DNA from: Acidobacteriaceae bacterium
GTDB lineage: Bacteria; Acidobacteriota; Terriglobia; Terriglobales; Acidobacteriaceae
DNA: 56,646 nt
Assembly: GCA_003168355.1 (NCBI GenBank)
Contig: PMSQ01000093.1
Span: 1-56,646 of the forward strand
Reading direction: 5' to 3'
This document shows, one piece after another, positions 40,737-49,237 of this stretch. Below the pieces are notes generated by a model. The model was not told where the DNA came from. It worked only from the letters and a program-made list of their open reading frames with translations, and did no database searches. Positions within the stretch are counted from its first letter, which is position 1; every line of letters begins with the position of its first letter. Made by a program: the position numbers and the translations under genes.

Positions 40737-41832
40737 GCGGCCTGCAAGTGTTTTTCTCTTTCTAAGGTGCGCGATCTGGGCCGGAGCTGCGGTCGCAATA
40801 TTGGCGTTGCCTTTTGGAGGGCGCGCGGAGTGGAATACTTCGCACCCTCAGTATTATTCTTTCCAGCCTGAATCAGTTCAGCCGCAGGCTGCCGCTTCGC
40901 AACCTCTTCCGTCCCAGTCCCAGTCAGGCTCGAAATCGGAGCCGTCTGCCAGTTCCACCCAGCAGCAAGCTCCCGACCAGAACGGTGTATTTGTTCTCCG
41001 CAAGGATGTGGATGAGGTTTTGCTCCACGCCACGGTGGTGGACGACAGGCAGCACATTGTGACCAACCTTGACCGGAATGCGTTTACCGTCTTGGAAGAC
41101 GGCAAACCGCAGAATATTGTTTCGTTCCGGCATGAAGACATACCCGTGGCCATGGGGATCGTGATCGACAATTCCGGCTCGATGCGGGAAAAGCGAGCCA
41201 AGGTGAACCAGGCAGCGTTGAACCTGGTGCGGTCGAGCAATCCGCAGGACGAAGTGTTTGTGGTGAATTTCAACGACGAATATTATCTCGATCAGGATTT
41301 CACCAACGACCTGCTGAAATTGAAAGAGGCGCTGGAGAAGATTGACGCCAAGGGTGGAACGGCGCTCTATGAAGCCGTAGTCGCTTCGGCGGACAACTTT
41401 AAGAATGCCAAGCTGGAGCGAAAAGTGTTGTTCGTGGTAACCGACGGAGAAGACAATGCCAGCCGGGAAACTTTGGAACAAGCGGTGAAGCAATTGCAGC
41501 AGGAAAATGGTCCGTCGGTGTATGCGATCGGAATACTTGGAGATGAGGACCACCCCAAGCGAGCCAGGCGAGCGTTGGAGATTATCGCCCAACGGACCGG
41601 GGGATTGGCGTTTTTCCCGAGGACCCTGGACGAGGTGGATGAGATCAGCCGGCAAGTGGCGCACGATATCCGCAATCAGTACACGATCGGCTACAAGCCC
41701 ACGACTCCGAGGGCGAGCGGCGGTTTCCGGTCGATCCGCGTGGAGGCGAAAGCGAAGGGACACGGCAAGCTCCTGGTCCGGACCAAGAGCGGCTACTATG
41801 CGGGCGTGCAGCCCGCGGCTGGAACCAGGTAA
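40702..41832 (+). CDS. exported VWA-domain protein (acidobacterial VWFA-related)
   Basis: A 376-residue VWA protein, more distant from the other two. It has a signal-like segment (FLFLRCAIWAGAAVAILALPFGGRAE), a Ser/Gln-rich linker, then VDEVLLHATVVDDRQHIVTNLDRNAFTVLEDGKPQNIVSFRHEDIPVAMGIVIDNSGSMREKRAKV with a full DxSxS metal site and TDGEDNASRETLEQ. The ATG at 40702 overlaps the previous gene by 35 bases. A later start is possible, but only non-ATG codons are available before the signal peptide. Confidence 0.83.
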   Translation: MPGPDITRLKNKRPASVFLFLRCAIWAGAAVAILALPFGGRAEWNTSHPQYYSFQPESVQPQAAASQPLPSQSQSGSKSEPSASSTQQQAPDQNGVFVLRKDVDEVLLHATVVDDRQHIVTNLDRNAFTVLEDGKPQNIVSFRHEDIPVAMGIVIDNSGSMREKRAKVNQAALNLVRSSNPQDEVFVVNFNDEYYLDQDFTNDLLKLKEALEKIDAKGGTALYEAVVASADNFKNAKLERKVLFVVTDGEDNASRETLEQAVKQLQQENGPSVYAIGILGDEDHPKRARRALEIIAQRTGGLAFFPRTLDEVDEISRQVAHDIRNQYTIGYKPTTPRASGGFRSIRVEAKAKGHGKLLVRTKSGYYAGVQPAAGTR

Positions 41833-41874
41833 GCAAGACCGGGGGATTAGTCAAACAGAGTCTGCCATGGGAGC

Positions 41875-42561
41875 TTAACGGGGGGAATCGAAGGCGATGC
41901 TAACTTCGGCAACGGTGCGCGAATGGCTAGTGGAATATACCCATTGCTTCACGGCGGATATAGCAGACTCGCCTAGAATTGGATTGCCTCCCAGCAGGGC
42001 GACATTCTCGACGTTGCCCTTCGGAGAAATCGTCACCAGCAAGCGCACTACGCCGCCAATGCCGAGACGCTTCAGAGTCTCCGGGTACGCCGGCTCGACG
42101 CGGGTCATGAGTTTCCTTTCGGCGCTATTTCCCGAGTGAATGATGGCCAGAGTCTTCACCCCCTCCGCCGTGGTTTCTGAACTTATGTAGCCAATGGCCC
42201 CCCGCGTTTTTGCTATATACGCGACAACTTCAGCATCGGAGCCGAGTCGCTTGGGCATGGAGCCTCTCCCCGAGAACACGAGGGTGCTGTAATAGGTTCG
42301 AAGATCGTCGTCGGTTTTGCCAAGGTACTCCAGCAGGAAGGCTTTGTGGACAGCCCCGCCCTTTTCGACGACGGGTTCAACGTGGGTTCCGTCGGCGAGC
42401 GAGAGCTTCTCCTCGAGGAATACGCTCTTGAGTTCAGTGGCGGAAATCGTGTCGGCTTTGATGCTGGGATTGCCAATCACCCTAATGTCGCTCGCGAAAG
42501 TGCCTGGGGAAGCGAAGCCCATCAATCCAGCGGCTACGAGGAGTATTTTTCGACGTTTCAT
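41875..42561 (-). CDS. phosphate-binding-like domain fused to a TonB C-terminal domain
   Basis: A 228-residue exported protein. After a signal peptide (ending FASPGTFAS), residues 25-145 look like a short PstS-type substrate-binding domain (IRVIGNPSIKADTISATELKSVFLEEKLSLADGTHVEPVV ... VVAYIAKTRGAIGYIS). The last 80 residues are a TonB C-terminal domain (MTRVEPAYPETLKRLGIGGVVRLLVTISPKGNVENVALLGGNPILGESAISAVKQWVYS). The membrane helix and Pro-rich spacer of TonB are missing. It lies 24 bases after a porin gene on the same strand, so the pair may handle an anionic solute or energise an outer-membrane channel. Confidence 0.8.
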   Translation of the reverse strand: MKRRKILLVAAGLMGFASPGTFASDIRVIGNPSIKADTISATELKSVFLEEKLSLADGTHVEPVVEKGGAVHKAFLLEYLGKTDDDLRTYYSTLVFSGRGSMPKRLGSDAEVVAYIAKTRGAIGYISSETTAEGVKTLAIIHSGNSAERKLMTRVEPAYPETLKRLGIGGVVRLLVTISPKGNVENVALLGGNPILGESAISAVKQWVYSTSHSRTVAEVSIAFDSPR

Positions 42562-42585
42562 CGCATTCTCCTTCTCGTCTCCGGC

Positions 42586-43827
42586 CTAGAAATAAACCCC
42601 GGTCTTAAGGACCAAAGCATTGGTGTTGGGCTTGAAGCCCTCGGGGTTCACTTGGGGGTAAAACCCGTCCGGGTATGTGCTGCTCCCGTAGCCGTTCATG
42701 AAGTGGCCTTCCACCTTCACGTTCCAAAACTTGTTGAGGTCGACCCGCCCCGTGATGACCTTGTCATAGACGTGATTGGCGGGCAGGCCGGTGTCAGTTT
42801 GGTTTGGGGGTATTCCGGCGAGTGCGCCGAAGTCCAGCGTGGTTATGGAGTAACGGGAATAATAACTGCCGAGCTCAAGCCGTTTGATAATCCGGTAAGC
42901 GCCCGCGACGTACCAGCCGCGCACGTCGTCCAGGTTCTCCGAGGTGCCGCCGAAGATCAGTTGGTCGCGCACGTAGCGTCGGCACTCGGAATCGATGTGC
43001 AATTTGCCGCGCGCATACTGGCTATAGAACTGGTTGGTCCAGTCGGCTTTAGAAGACTCAGAGTAGGGAATGATGCCAGCCGTTGGGTTAAAGGGACTCA
43101 CGCTCGTGCCTTTGCCCGTGGTGTCCTGATCCAAGCGCGAAGCTCCAATCAGCAAGCCCTTGGCCGGAGTGTTCCAGCGGAGATCGCCGCCGTACTGCAA
43201 ACCGCCAAAGCTCGTGAAATGGGTTCCGAACTGCGTCAAGAGATAGGGATAGCCGCTATAGATGCTGTCGCTGCGATGGCCAGCATAGACAGTATAGGAA
43301 AGATCGCCGAGGCCTTGCTTGAGGGAAAGGGTGCCGTAAATATCGCCCCCCACATGAGCGATGGTAGCGTCGCGAATATCGGTGGGGTAAACGCTCTGCG
43401 GCAGCAGGGCAAAAGGCCGGAGGAAATCGAGATCTTGGGTATCGTTATATAGCCCGAGTCTGGTTTTGACCTTGCCGCCGCGAACACCAAACCAATCTCT
43501 AAAGCGGTAATCGGCGACAGCCCAGTCCAACGAGGGATGGTATTGGCCGATCTGGCCGAGGTTGCGATCGTAACCCTGCGCGCCCACGAGAAGCCTGTCG
43601 GTCACTCGGCTCGTAAGATTGAGACCGAAGTCGGTGAAGGCGCCGCTTCCCTGGCTGGTGTTCATAGTCAGCCAATTGTTGTCATCGGTGTAAATGAAGC
43701 CCTGCGACGCGAAGCCATGGACCTGCACCGTGCGGTCGAAGAGCTTGAATTCCTGGGCCTGGAGCGCGAGTTGGTCTGTGCGGAGAAAAACACAGAGAAA
43801 GGCCAATCCGAGCGTTGGTCGATGCAT
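42586..43827 (-). CDS. outer-membrane porin-like protein
   Basis: A 413-residue predicted beta-barrel. It has a signal peptide (ALQAQ), the opening VQVHGFASQGFIYTDDNNWL typical of porins, many alternating amphipathic strands (LLVGAQGYDRNLGQ, YVAGAYRIIKRLELGSYYSRYS), and ends in NTNALVLKTGVYF with the terminal Phe needed for barrel assembly. The ATG follows GGGGGAG. It is upstream of the phosphate-binding/TonB fusion and probably in one transcript with it. Confidence 0.85.
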   Translation of the reverse strand: MHRPTLGLAFLCVFLRTDQLALQAQEFKLFDRTVQVHGFASQGFIYTDDNNWLTMNTSQGSGAFTDFGLNLTSRVTDRLLVGAQGYDRNLGQIGQYHPSLDWAVADYRFRDWFGVRGGKVKTRLGLYNDTQDLDFLRPFALLPQSVYPTDIRDATIAHVGGDIYGTLSLKQGLGDLSYTVYAGHRSDSIYSGYPYLLTQFGTHFTSFGGLQYGGDLRWNTPAKGLLIGASRLDQDTTGKGTSVSPFNPTAGIIPYSESSKADWTNQFYSQYARGKLHIDSECRRYVRDQLIFGGTSENLDDVRGWYVAGAYRIIKRLELGSYYSRYSITTLDFGALAGIPPNQTDTGLPANHVYDKVITGRVDLNKFWNVKVEGHFMNGYGSSTYPDGFYPQVNPEGFKPNTNALVLKTGVYF

Positions 43828-44012
43828 AGGTCTCCCCCGACAATTTGGCAGCTACTCTGAAGTATCGGGTAGGTTGAGGAAAGCTTGAGTGCTGGTGCGA
43901 CAAGGCAAGGAGAATTAATAGAAATAATTGAAGATGACGACGGTAACTCCCGACCGATGATTTCGGGACCGAGGCGATTGACGACCTTGAAGGCTGGCCC
44001 TTACCCTGTAAC

Positions 44013-44966
44013 GTGCACTTGAAGAACTCTGAAGTCTCCCATCTGGGGGTCGCCGACGACATTATGGATCTCGTCGGCGGGACGCCGGTGCTTCGATTGA
44101 GACGGCTGGTTCCGGCCGGGTCGGCCGATATCTTCGCCAAACTTGAATACTTGAATCCCGGTGGAAGCGTTAAGGACCGCGCCGCCATCGGGATAATCCG
44201 CAGAGCGGAGCGGGAAGGGAAGCTCGCGCCCGGCGGGACGATTGTGGAAGCGACAGCGGGGAATACCGGGATTGGGTTGGCGCTGATCGGAGTGAATCGC
44301 GGCTACAAGGTGAGACTGTTTGTGCCGGAAAACTTCTCACAGGAAAAAGTGATCATCATGCGCGCTCTGGGGGCGGAAGTTGAGCGCACCCCGGACGAGG
44401 AAGGTATGCAGGGGGCTATCCGGCGCGCCAAGGAACTGGTGGCGAGTGACCGCACCGCATTTATGGCCGGACAGTTTGAGAATCAGGCCAATCCCGATTA
44501 CCACTATGAAACTACAGCCGTGGAACTCTTCGAACAGATGGGCGGCAAGGTGGATGCAGTAGTTTTGGGCTGTGGCACCTGCGGAACTTTCACCGGCGTC
44601 GCACGCTACATGAAGGAACATGTGCCCGGAGTGCTGGCGTTCGCAGTGGAAACTCAGGGTTCGATCCTCGCCGGTGGGCGGGCTGGGCCGCACAAAGTTG
44701 AAGGGATCGGGGTGAGTTTCATCCCCAAGACGTTTGATGCTTCAGTGTGCGATGAAGTGATTATGGTGACTGACGACGAGGCCTTTGGAACTGTGAAGCA
44801 GTTGGCGGCTCAGGAAGGCGTGCTGGCGGGTTCGAGTGGGGGAGCGGCGGTGTTCGGGGCTCTGCGAGTGGCGCGACAGCTGGGTGTTGGGAAACGAGTG
44901 GCCACGATCATTCCGGATTCGGCGGAGCGGTATTTGTCGAAGAAGATTTTTGAGGGCGGGATTTAG
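44013..44966 (+). CDS. cysteine synthase / cystathionine beta-synthase-type PLP enzyme
   Basis: A 317-residue fold-type II PLP enzyme. The PLP lysine is K54 in NPGGSVKDRAA, TAGNTGIGLALI binds the substrate carboxylate, and GCGTCGTFTGVARYMKE and LAGSSGGAAVFG are conserved. It joins sulfide (or homocysteine) to O-acetylserine or serine. The gene downstream is a cystathionine gamma-lyase/synthase, so this may be the beta-synthase of reverse transsulfuration; CysK or CysM is equally possible. The GTG at 44013 has no clear ribosome site. An ATG at codon 18 would cut off the usual start of the family. Confidence 0.9.
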   Translation: MHLKNSEVSHLGVADDIMDLVGGTPVLRLRRLVPAGSADIFAKLEYLNPGGSVKDRAAIGIIRRAEREGKLAPGGTIVEATAGNTGIGLALIGVNRGYKVRLFVPENFSQEKVIIMRALGAEVERTPDEEGMQGAIRRAKELVASDRTAFMAGQFENQANPDYHYETTAVELFEQMGGKVDAVVLGCGTCGTFTGVARYMKEHVPGVLAFAVETQGSILAGGRAGPHKVEGIGVSFIPKTFDASVCDEVIMVTDDEAFGTVKQLAAQEGVLAGSSGGAAVFGALRVARQLGVGKRVATIIPDSAERYLSKKIFEGGI

Positions 44967-44986
44967 GCAGATTGTAGAAAGTCCTG

Positions 44987-46144
44987 ATGAAGAAAAATAA
45001 ACAAACAGGTTTTGCTACTCGCGCCATTCACGATGGGCAGGAGCCCGATCCCTTAACTGGCGCGGTTACCGTGCCCATTTATCCGACTTCGACCTACGTG
45101 CAGCAGGGAATCGGCGAGAACAAAGGTTACGAATATTCGCGGGTGTCGAACCCCACGCGGACGCGGCTGGAGGAGAACCTGGCGTCACTCGAAGGCGGGA
45201 TGGCGGCGCCGGTGTTTGCCAGCGGGATGGCGGCGATTAATGCAGTCGCATGCATGCTGAAGTCCGGCGATCACGTGGTTTGCGGGAACGATTTGTACGG
45301 AGGAACGCCGCGGCTGTTTAACCAGGTGCTGACCTGCTTCGGGCTGGAGTTTTCGTATGTGGACACGTCGGAGGCGGAGAACGTTGAGCGCGCGATTCGA
45401 AGGAATACACGCATGGTGTACGTGGAGACGCCGACGAATCCGCTCATGCGGTTAAGCGATCTGGCCGCCATCAGCCAGATTTGCCGGCGCAAGAAAGTTC
45501 AGTTGGTAGTGGACAATACGTTCATGTCGCCCTACTTTCAACAGCCACTCGCGTTGGGTGCGGATATGGTGGTGCATTCGACGACGAAGTTTCTTAACGG
45601 ACACAGCGATGGGCTGGGTGGCGTGGTGGTATGCAGCACTCCAAAGCAGGCGGAAAAGCTGGCCTTTCTGCAGAAGGCCGCCGGAGCAATACTTTCTCCG
45701 TTTGAGTGTTGGCTGGTGCTGCGCGGCGTGAAGACTCTGGCGGCGCGCATGGAGATCCACGACCGCAACGGGCGGATGGTGGCGGGGTTTCTGGCCGAGC
45801 ATAAAAAGGTTGGCAAGGTTTTCTATCCCGGGCTTCCCGATCATCCACAGCACGAGTTGGCGAAGCGGCAGATGAGCGGCTTCGGCTCGATGATCACATT
45901 TGAGACCGGATCGCTGAAGAACGCCAACAAAATGCTGAAGAAACTGCGGGTTTGCTCGCTTGGAGAGTCATTGGGAGGAGTGGAGACTCTCATCTCGCAT
46001 CCGGCGACGATGACGCACGCGGGCCTTGGCGAAAAAGGACGGAAGGCCATTGGAATTACCGACGGCATGGTTCGCATCTCGGTGGGGATCGAGGATATCG
46101 AGGACATTCTTGACGATCTGGAAGTGGGGCTGGGAGCTATATAA
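44987..46144 (+). CDS. cystathionine gamma-lyase/gamma-synthase (Cys/Met metabolism PLP enzyme)
   Basis: A 385-residue enzyme of the Cys/Met metabolism PLP family. The PLP lysine is K201 in VVHSTTKFLNGHSDGLGG. YEYSRVSNPTRTRLEENLASLEGG, FASGMAAINA and the C-terminal SLGGVETLISHPATMTHAGL are all typical. It either makes cystathionine for methionine or cleaves it to cysteine. It begins 20 bases after the cysteine synthase-like gene, so the two form an operon, as in mccA-mccB of Firmicutes, which favours the lyase role. Confidence 0.9.
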   Translation: MKKNKQTGFATRAIHDGQEPDPLTGAVTVPIYPTSTYVQQGIGENKGYEYSRVSNPTRTRLEENLASLEGGMAAPVFASGMAAINAVACMLKSGDHVVCGNDLYGGTPRLFNQVLTCFGLEFSYVDTSEAENVERAIRRNTRMVYVETPTNPLMRLSDLAAISQICRRKKVQLVVDNTFMSPYFQQPLALGADMVVHSTTKFLNGHSDGLGGVVVCSTPKQAEKLAFLQKAAGAILSPFECWLVLRGVKTLAARMEIHDRNGRMVAGFLAEHKKVGKVFYPGLPDHPQHELAKRQMSGFGSMITFETGSLKNANKMLKKLRVCSLGESLGGVETLISHPATMTHAGLGEKGRKAIGITDGMVRISVGIEDIEDILDDLEVGLGAI

Positions 46145-46331
46145 GAACTTCCTTGCTACGGATTTGCACGCATAGAGCCGAAACTTTTTGATTGTTATTC
46201 TTAGGCGCAGACTCTTTGGTCCCCGAACCGGCTTGGTACCTTCGGGGCTGAAAACCCTCAGAGATGGCGGTCCTCTATCGCGGCAGCGCTGCTCCACCCA
46301 AAGTATTAACTCTCAGCGGATGTTAGTAACG

Positions 46332-46667
46332 TCATTTGGTCGATTCCCGAGCGGTGACGGATTCAGCGATCCACCGCAGGTAGCTAGGCGATCCGTCTTC
46401 AATCGTCAGGGAGATGCATTCTGGGAGATCGTAGGAGTGGAGTTCGGCAATTGTCTGGCGCACCTGGGCAAAGGCCGCGGCCGTTGTCTTGACGATCAAA
46501 AGCCATTCGCGAGCTTCTTCTACTTTGCCTTGCCAGCGATAGATGGATTTGATCTGGGGGACGATATTAACGCAGGCGGCGATGTGACGCTCTAGCAGAG
46601 CGCGGCCGATTCTGCTGGCTTCTTCTTCCGAGCCGGCGGTGCTGAGGACGATTCGTTTGTCGGTCAT
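46332..46667 (-). CDS. cutA: divalent cation tolerance protein CutA
   Basis: A 111-residue member of the trimeric CutA family: VLSTAGSEEEASRIGRALLERHIAACVNIVPQIKSIYRWQGKVEEAREWLLIVKT, then LHSYDLPECISLTIEDGSPSYLRWI. Its length is normal. CutA was named for copper tolerance in E. coli, but its molecular job is unsettled. It is divergent from the phosphohexomutase gene. Confidence 0.93.
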   Translation of the reverse strand: MTDKRIVLSTAGSEEEASRIGRALLERHIAACVNIVPQIKSIYRWQGKVEEAREWLLIVKTTAAAFAQVRQTIAELHSYDLPECISLTIEDGSPSYLRWIAESVTARESTK

Positions 46668-46738
46668 ATAAAATCGGCTGTCAGCTATGAGCCAATCGCC
46701 GATAGAGAGGGTAGCACTTTAAAGTCAAAGGGCGGAAC

Positions 46739-48157
46739 ATGCTAACGCAAATCAAGTTTGGCACATCGGGTTGGCGCGCAGTAGTGGCGGAGGAGTTTAC
46801 GTTTGCGAACGTGCGGCGCGCGGTGGGCGGAATTGCGCGCTACGTGGCTGCGCAGAAGCCGCAAGGCGCGCGAGTGATTGTGGGGCGAGACCCGCGATTT
46901 CTGGGCGAGACTTTCTGTGCCATGGCAGCGGAAATTCTGACGACGCATGGCATCACTCCGGTGGTGGTTACAGAACCTGCTCCCACTCCCGCATTTGCTT
47001 ATGCCGTCGTGCAAACCAAGGCAGACGGTGTGATCAACTTCACGGCATCGCATAATCCGCCGGAATACAACGGGATCAAGTTCTCGACGCCGGATGGTTG
47101 CCCGGCGCTGCCTGAAGTCACGAAGAAGATCGAGAGTGAAATTGAGGTGGGAGACGGCGCGGACTCGGCATCAAGTGCAAGGGGTAATGGCAGTAATGGA
47201 ACCGCCAAGGAATCGCTCGATGCGAAACCAGGTTATTTGAAGCGGCTTGGCGAGGTTGTTGATCTGGACGTGATCCGCAAAGCGAACCTGCAGGTTTGTT
47301 TCGATCCCATGTGGGGAGCGGCAAGGGGATATTCAGACGCGCTTCTGCGGGACGCGGGGGTAAAGGTTGTTACCGTCCACGACTACCGGGATGTGCTGTT
47401 TGGCGGGCACGCGCCGGAGCCGGACGATCACCTGTTGGATGATCTGCGGGAAAAGATGCGGGCGACTAGGGCACAGATTGGCATTGCGACCGATGGCGAC
47501 GCGGATCGCTTCGGAATTGTCGATGCGGATGGAACATTTCTTCAGCCGAACTATGTGATTGCGCTGCTCTTTGACTATCTGGTGGAGAGCCGGGGATGGA
47601 AGAACGGCGTGGCGAAATCGGTTGCGACCACGAACTTGATCAATGCGATCGCCAAGGCGCGTGGCGTGGAACTGTACGAGACGCCGGTGGGGTTCAAGTA
47701 CATTGGCGAACTGATCATGCAGGATAAGATCGCAATCGGCGGCGAAGAAAGCGCCGGGCTTTCGATCCGCCATCACGTGCCGGAGAAAGACGGGTTGCTG
47801 GCGGGGTTGCTGTGTTGCGAGATGGTGGCAAAGCGAGGGAAGTCTCTGGGTGAGCAATTGAAGGCATTATGTAACCAAGTTGGTTCCTATCATCCGCGGC
47901 GGGAGAACTTCCGCTTGACGCCCGAGGTGAAGGAGAAGTTCACTGAGAAGTTGAAGTTTGATCCGCAGGAGTTCTGTGGGCGCACGGTCAGCGAAGTGGT
48001 ACGCACGGACGGATTAAAGCTGGTTTTCGAGGACGGTTCGTGGGTATGCTACCGGCTCTCGGGGACGGAGCCGGTGGTTCGAGTGTACTCAGAGGCGCGG
48101 AGTGAGCGTGGTCTGGAGAAGTTGAGCACGGCAGCCAGGCAATGGATTTTCGAGTGA
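46739..48157 (+). CDS. phosphoglucomutase/phosphomannomutase (alpha-D-phosphohexomutase)
   Basis: A 472-residue phosphohexomutase. The phosphoserine loop is FTASHNPPEYNG with S104, the metal loop DGDADR starts at D252, the sugar loop is GGEESAG, and the phosphate loop is RLSGTEPVVRVY. It interconverts 1- and 6-phosphates of glucose or mannose in the cytoplasm. An inserted Ser/Gly-rich stretch (about 140-160) lies between domains 1 and 2. Its last 16 bases overlap the FtsB-like gene. Confidence 0.92.
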   Translation: MLTQIKFGTSGWRAVVAEEFTFANVRRAVGGIARYVAAQKPQGARVIVGRDPRFLGETFCAMAAEILTTHGITPVVVTEPAPTPAFAYAVVQTKADGVINFTASHNPPEYNGIKFSTPDGCPALPEVTKKIESEIEVGDGADSASSARGNGSNGTAKESLDAKPGYLKRLGEVVDLDVIRKANLQVCFDPMWGAARGYSDALLRDAGVKVVTVHDYRDVLFGGHAPEPDDHLLDDLREKMRATRAQIGIATDGDADRFGIVDADGTFLQPNYVIALLFDYLVESRGWKNGVAKSVATTNLINAIAKARGVELYETPVGFKYIGELIMQDKIAIGGEESAGLSIRHHVPEKDGLLAGLLCCEMVAKRGKSLGEQLKALCNQVGSYHPRRENFRLTPEVKEKFTEKLKFDPQEFCGRTVSEVVRTDGLKLVFEDGSWVCYRLSGTEPVVRVYSEARSERGLEKLSTAARQWIFE

Positions 48158-48612
48158 AGAATATTTCAAGAATTCGGCGCTTTCCCAGTCGGCAGGACGG
48201 GTTGCGCGCGATGGCGGAGAAGGCGCCGCAGGCGGAAGCCCTGGCCGCGTCGTGGATATTGAGTGTGCGCCCGTTGGCGGCGCGAGTATATGCCTTAAGA
48301 CGACGCATTGCGACGATCACGGTTGCGGTGCTCGCCGGCTTGCTGTTTGTGCACGTGATGTTCGGCGCGAACGGGATGATCGTCTACAAGCAAAAACGGG
48401 CAGAGTATGACTCGCTGCAAAAGCGGATCGTACAGGAACAGAAGGAAAACGAACTCTACACCCAGCAGATTCAGGGATTAAAGACGGACGAAAAAGCAAT
48501 CGAGAAAGAAGCCCGCGAACAACTGCGTTACGTGCGTCCCGGGGAGTACGTATACGTCCCGCCGGTTCCGGCGAATCTGCGGCCGCCTGCCAACCACTCG
48601 GCGAAAAAATAA
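48142..48612 (+). CDS. septum formation initiator (FtsB/DivIC-like)
   Basis: A 156-residue bitopic protein: a basic cytoplasmic N terminus, one membrane helix (about 57-78, TITVAVLAGLLFVHVMFGANGM), a coiled coil (YKQKRAEYDSLQKRIVQEQKENELYTQQIQGLKTDEKAIEKEAREQL), and the family ending EKEAREQLRYVRPGEYVYV. FtsB/DivIC joins FtsL and FtsQ in the division complex. It overlaps the phosphohexomutase gene and is read from the same transcript. Confidence 0.87.
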   Translation: MDFRVKNISRIRRFPSRQDGLRAMAEKAPQAEALAASWILSVRPLAARVYALRRRIATITVAVLAGLLFVHVMFGANGMIVYKQKRAEYDSLQKRIVQEQKENELYTQQIQGLKTDEKAIEKEAREQLRYVRPGEYVYVPPVPANLRPPANHSAKK

Positions 48613-48694
48613 GCTAGTCCCCATAAAGAATTCTCTGCCGATCCCATGGTGGAAGGACATGCAAGCGTGTGACATTCGGAAAGTTCCTCTGTGG

Positions 48695-48700
48695 TATAGT
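48695..48700 (+). promoter_or_regulatory. extended -10 promoter of the small secreted protein gene
   Basis: TGGTATAGT is an extended -10 with no good -35. It predicts a leader of about 107 nt that contains a 6-bp hairpin GCGGCG-TGG-CGCCGC at 48772-48786, just before the ribosome site. Confidence 0.4.
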
Positions 48701-48813
48701 TCCGGACGTTAGTCGGTGATCGGTGGTGTTGAGTTGCTGCCGTATACGATTAAAATTCCTGCCATAACTTGGCGGCGTGGCGCCGCGATGATTAAAAAAG
48801 GAGAAAACCGGCC

Positions 48814-49143
48814 ATGAGAAAAGTGTTAGTTCTTTGTCTTGCGATATGTTTCGTGTTTGCCCTTACGGCGATGGCGTTTGACAATATGGGGAAGAGCACG
48901 ACTGTCAACGGGTGGGTGAGTGACGACAAATGCGGCGCTAAGGGCGCCAACGATAAGGCTGAGGCGTGTACCAAGAAATGCCTGGCCGCGGGCGCGAAGA
49001 TGGTGGTTGTGACCGACAAGGATCAGACGGTTCTGACCGTGGATAATCCTGATGCACTGGCGGCACATGTGGGACATCACGTCGCAGTTACCGGACACGT
49101 CATGGGCGATTCCATCCACGTGGAAAGCGCGAAGATGCTCTGA
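48814..49143 (+). CDS. small secreted hypothetical protein
   Basis: A 109-residue protein with a signal peptide (MRKVLVLCLAICFVFALTAMA) after an AAAGGAG ribosome site. The mature 88 residues form a short beta-rich domain: VNGWVSDDKCGAKGANDKAEACTKKCLAAGAKMVVVTDKDQTVLTVDNPDALAAHVGHHVAVTGHV. Three cysteines and the GxVSDxxC pattern recall small exported proteins that are common in Acidobacteriota. A strong terminator follows, so the gene is its own unit. Function unknown. Confidence 0.78.
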   Translation: MRKVLVLCLAICFVFALTAMAFDNMGKSTTVNGWVSDDKCGAKGANDKAEACTKKCLAAGAKMVVVTDKDQTVLTVDNPDALAAHVGHHVAVTGHVMGDSIHVESAKML

Positions 49144-49166
49144 GCGTCGACGAATGGGGTTAAACG

Positions 49167-49195
49167 AGGGCGGCTGCGGCCGCCCTTTTATTTTT
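49167..49195 (+). terminator. intrinsic terminator after the small secreted protein gene
   Basis: A GGGCGGC-TGCG-GCCGCCC hairpin (49168-49185), extendable by an A-T pair, is followed directly by TTTTATTTTT. Confidence 0.88.
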
Positions 49196-49237
49196 GGCGG
49201 ACACTTCTCTCGGCGTCGAAGATCTGCGGGGGCTACT

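Noticed and set aside
46221..46247. A CCCCGAA...TTCGGGG hairpin downstream of the gamma-lyase gene
   Set aside because: There is a 13-base loop and no T tract, so termination is not supported.
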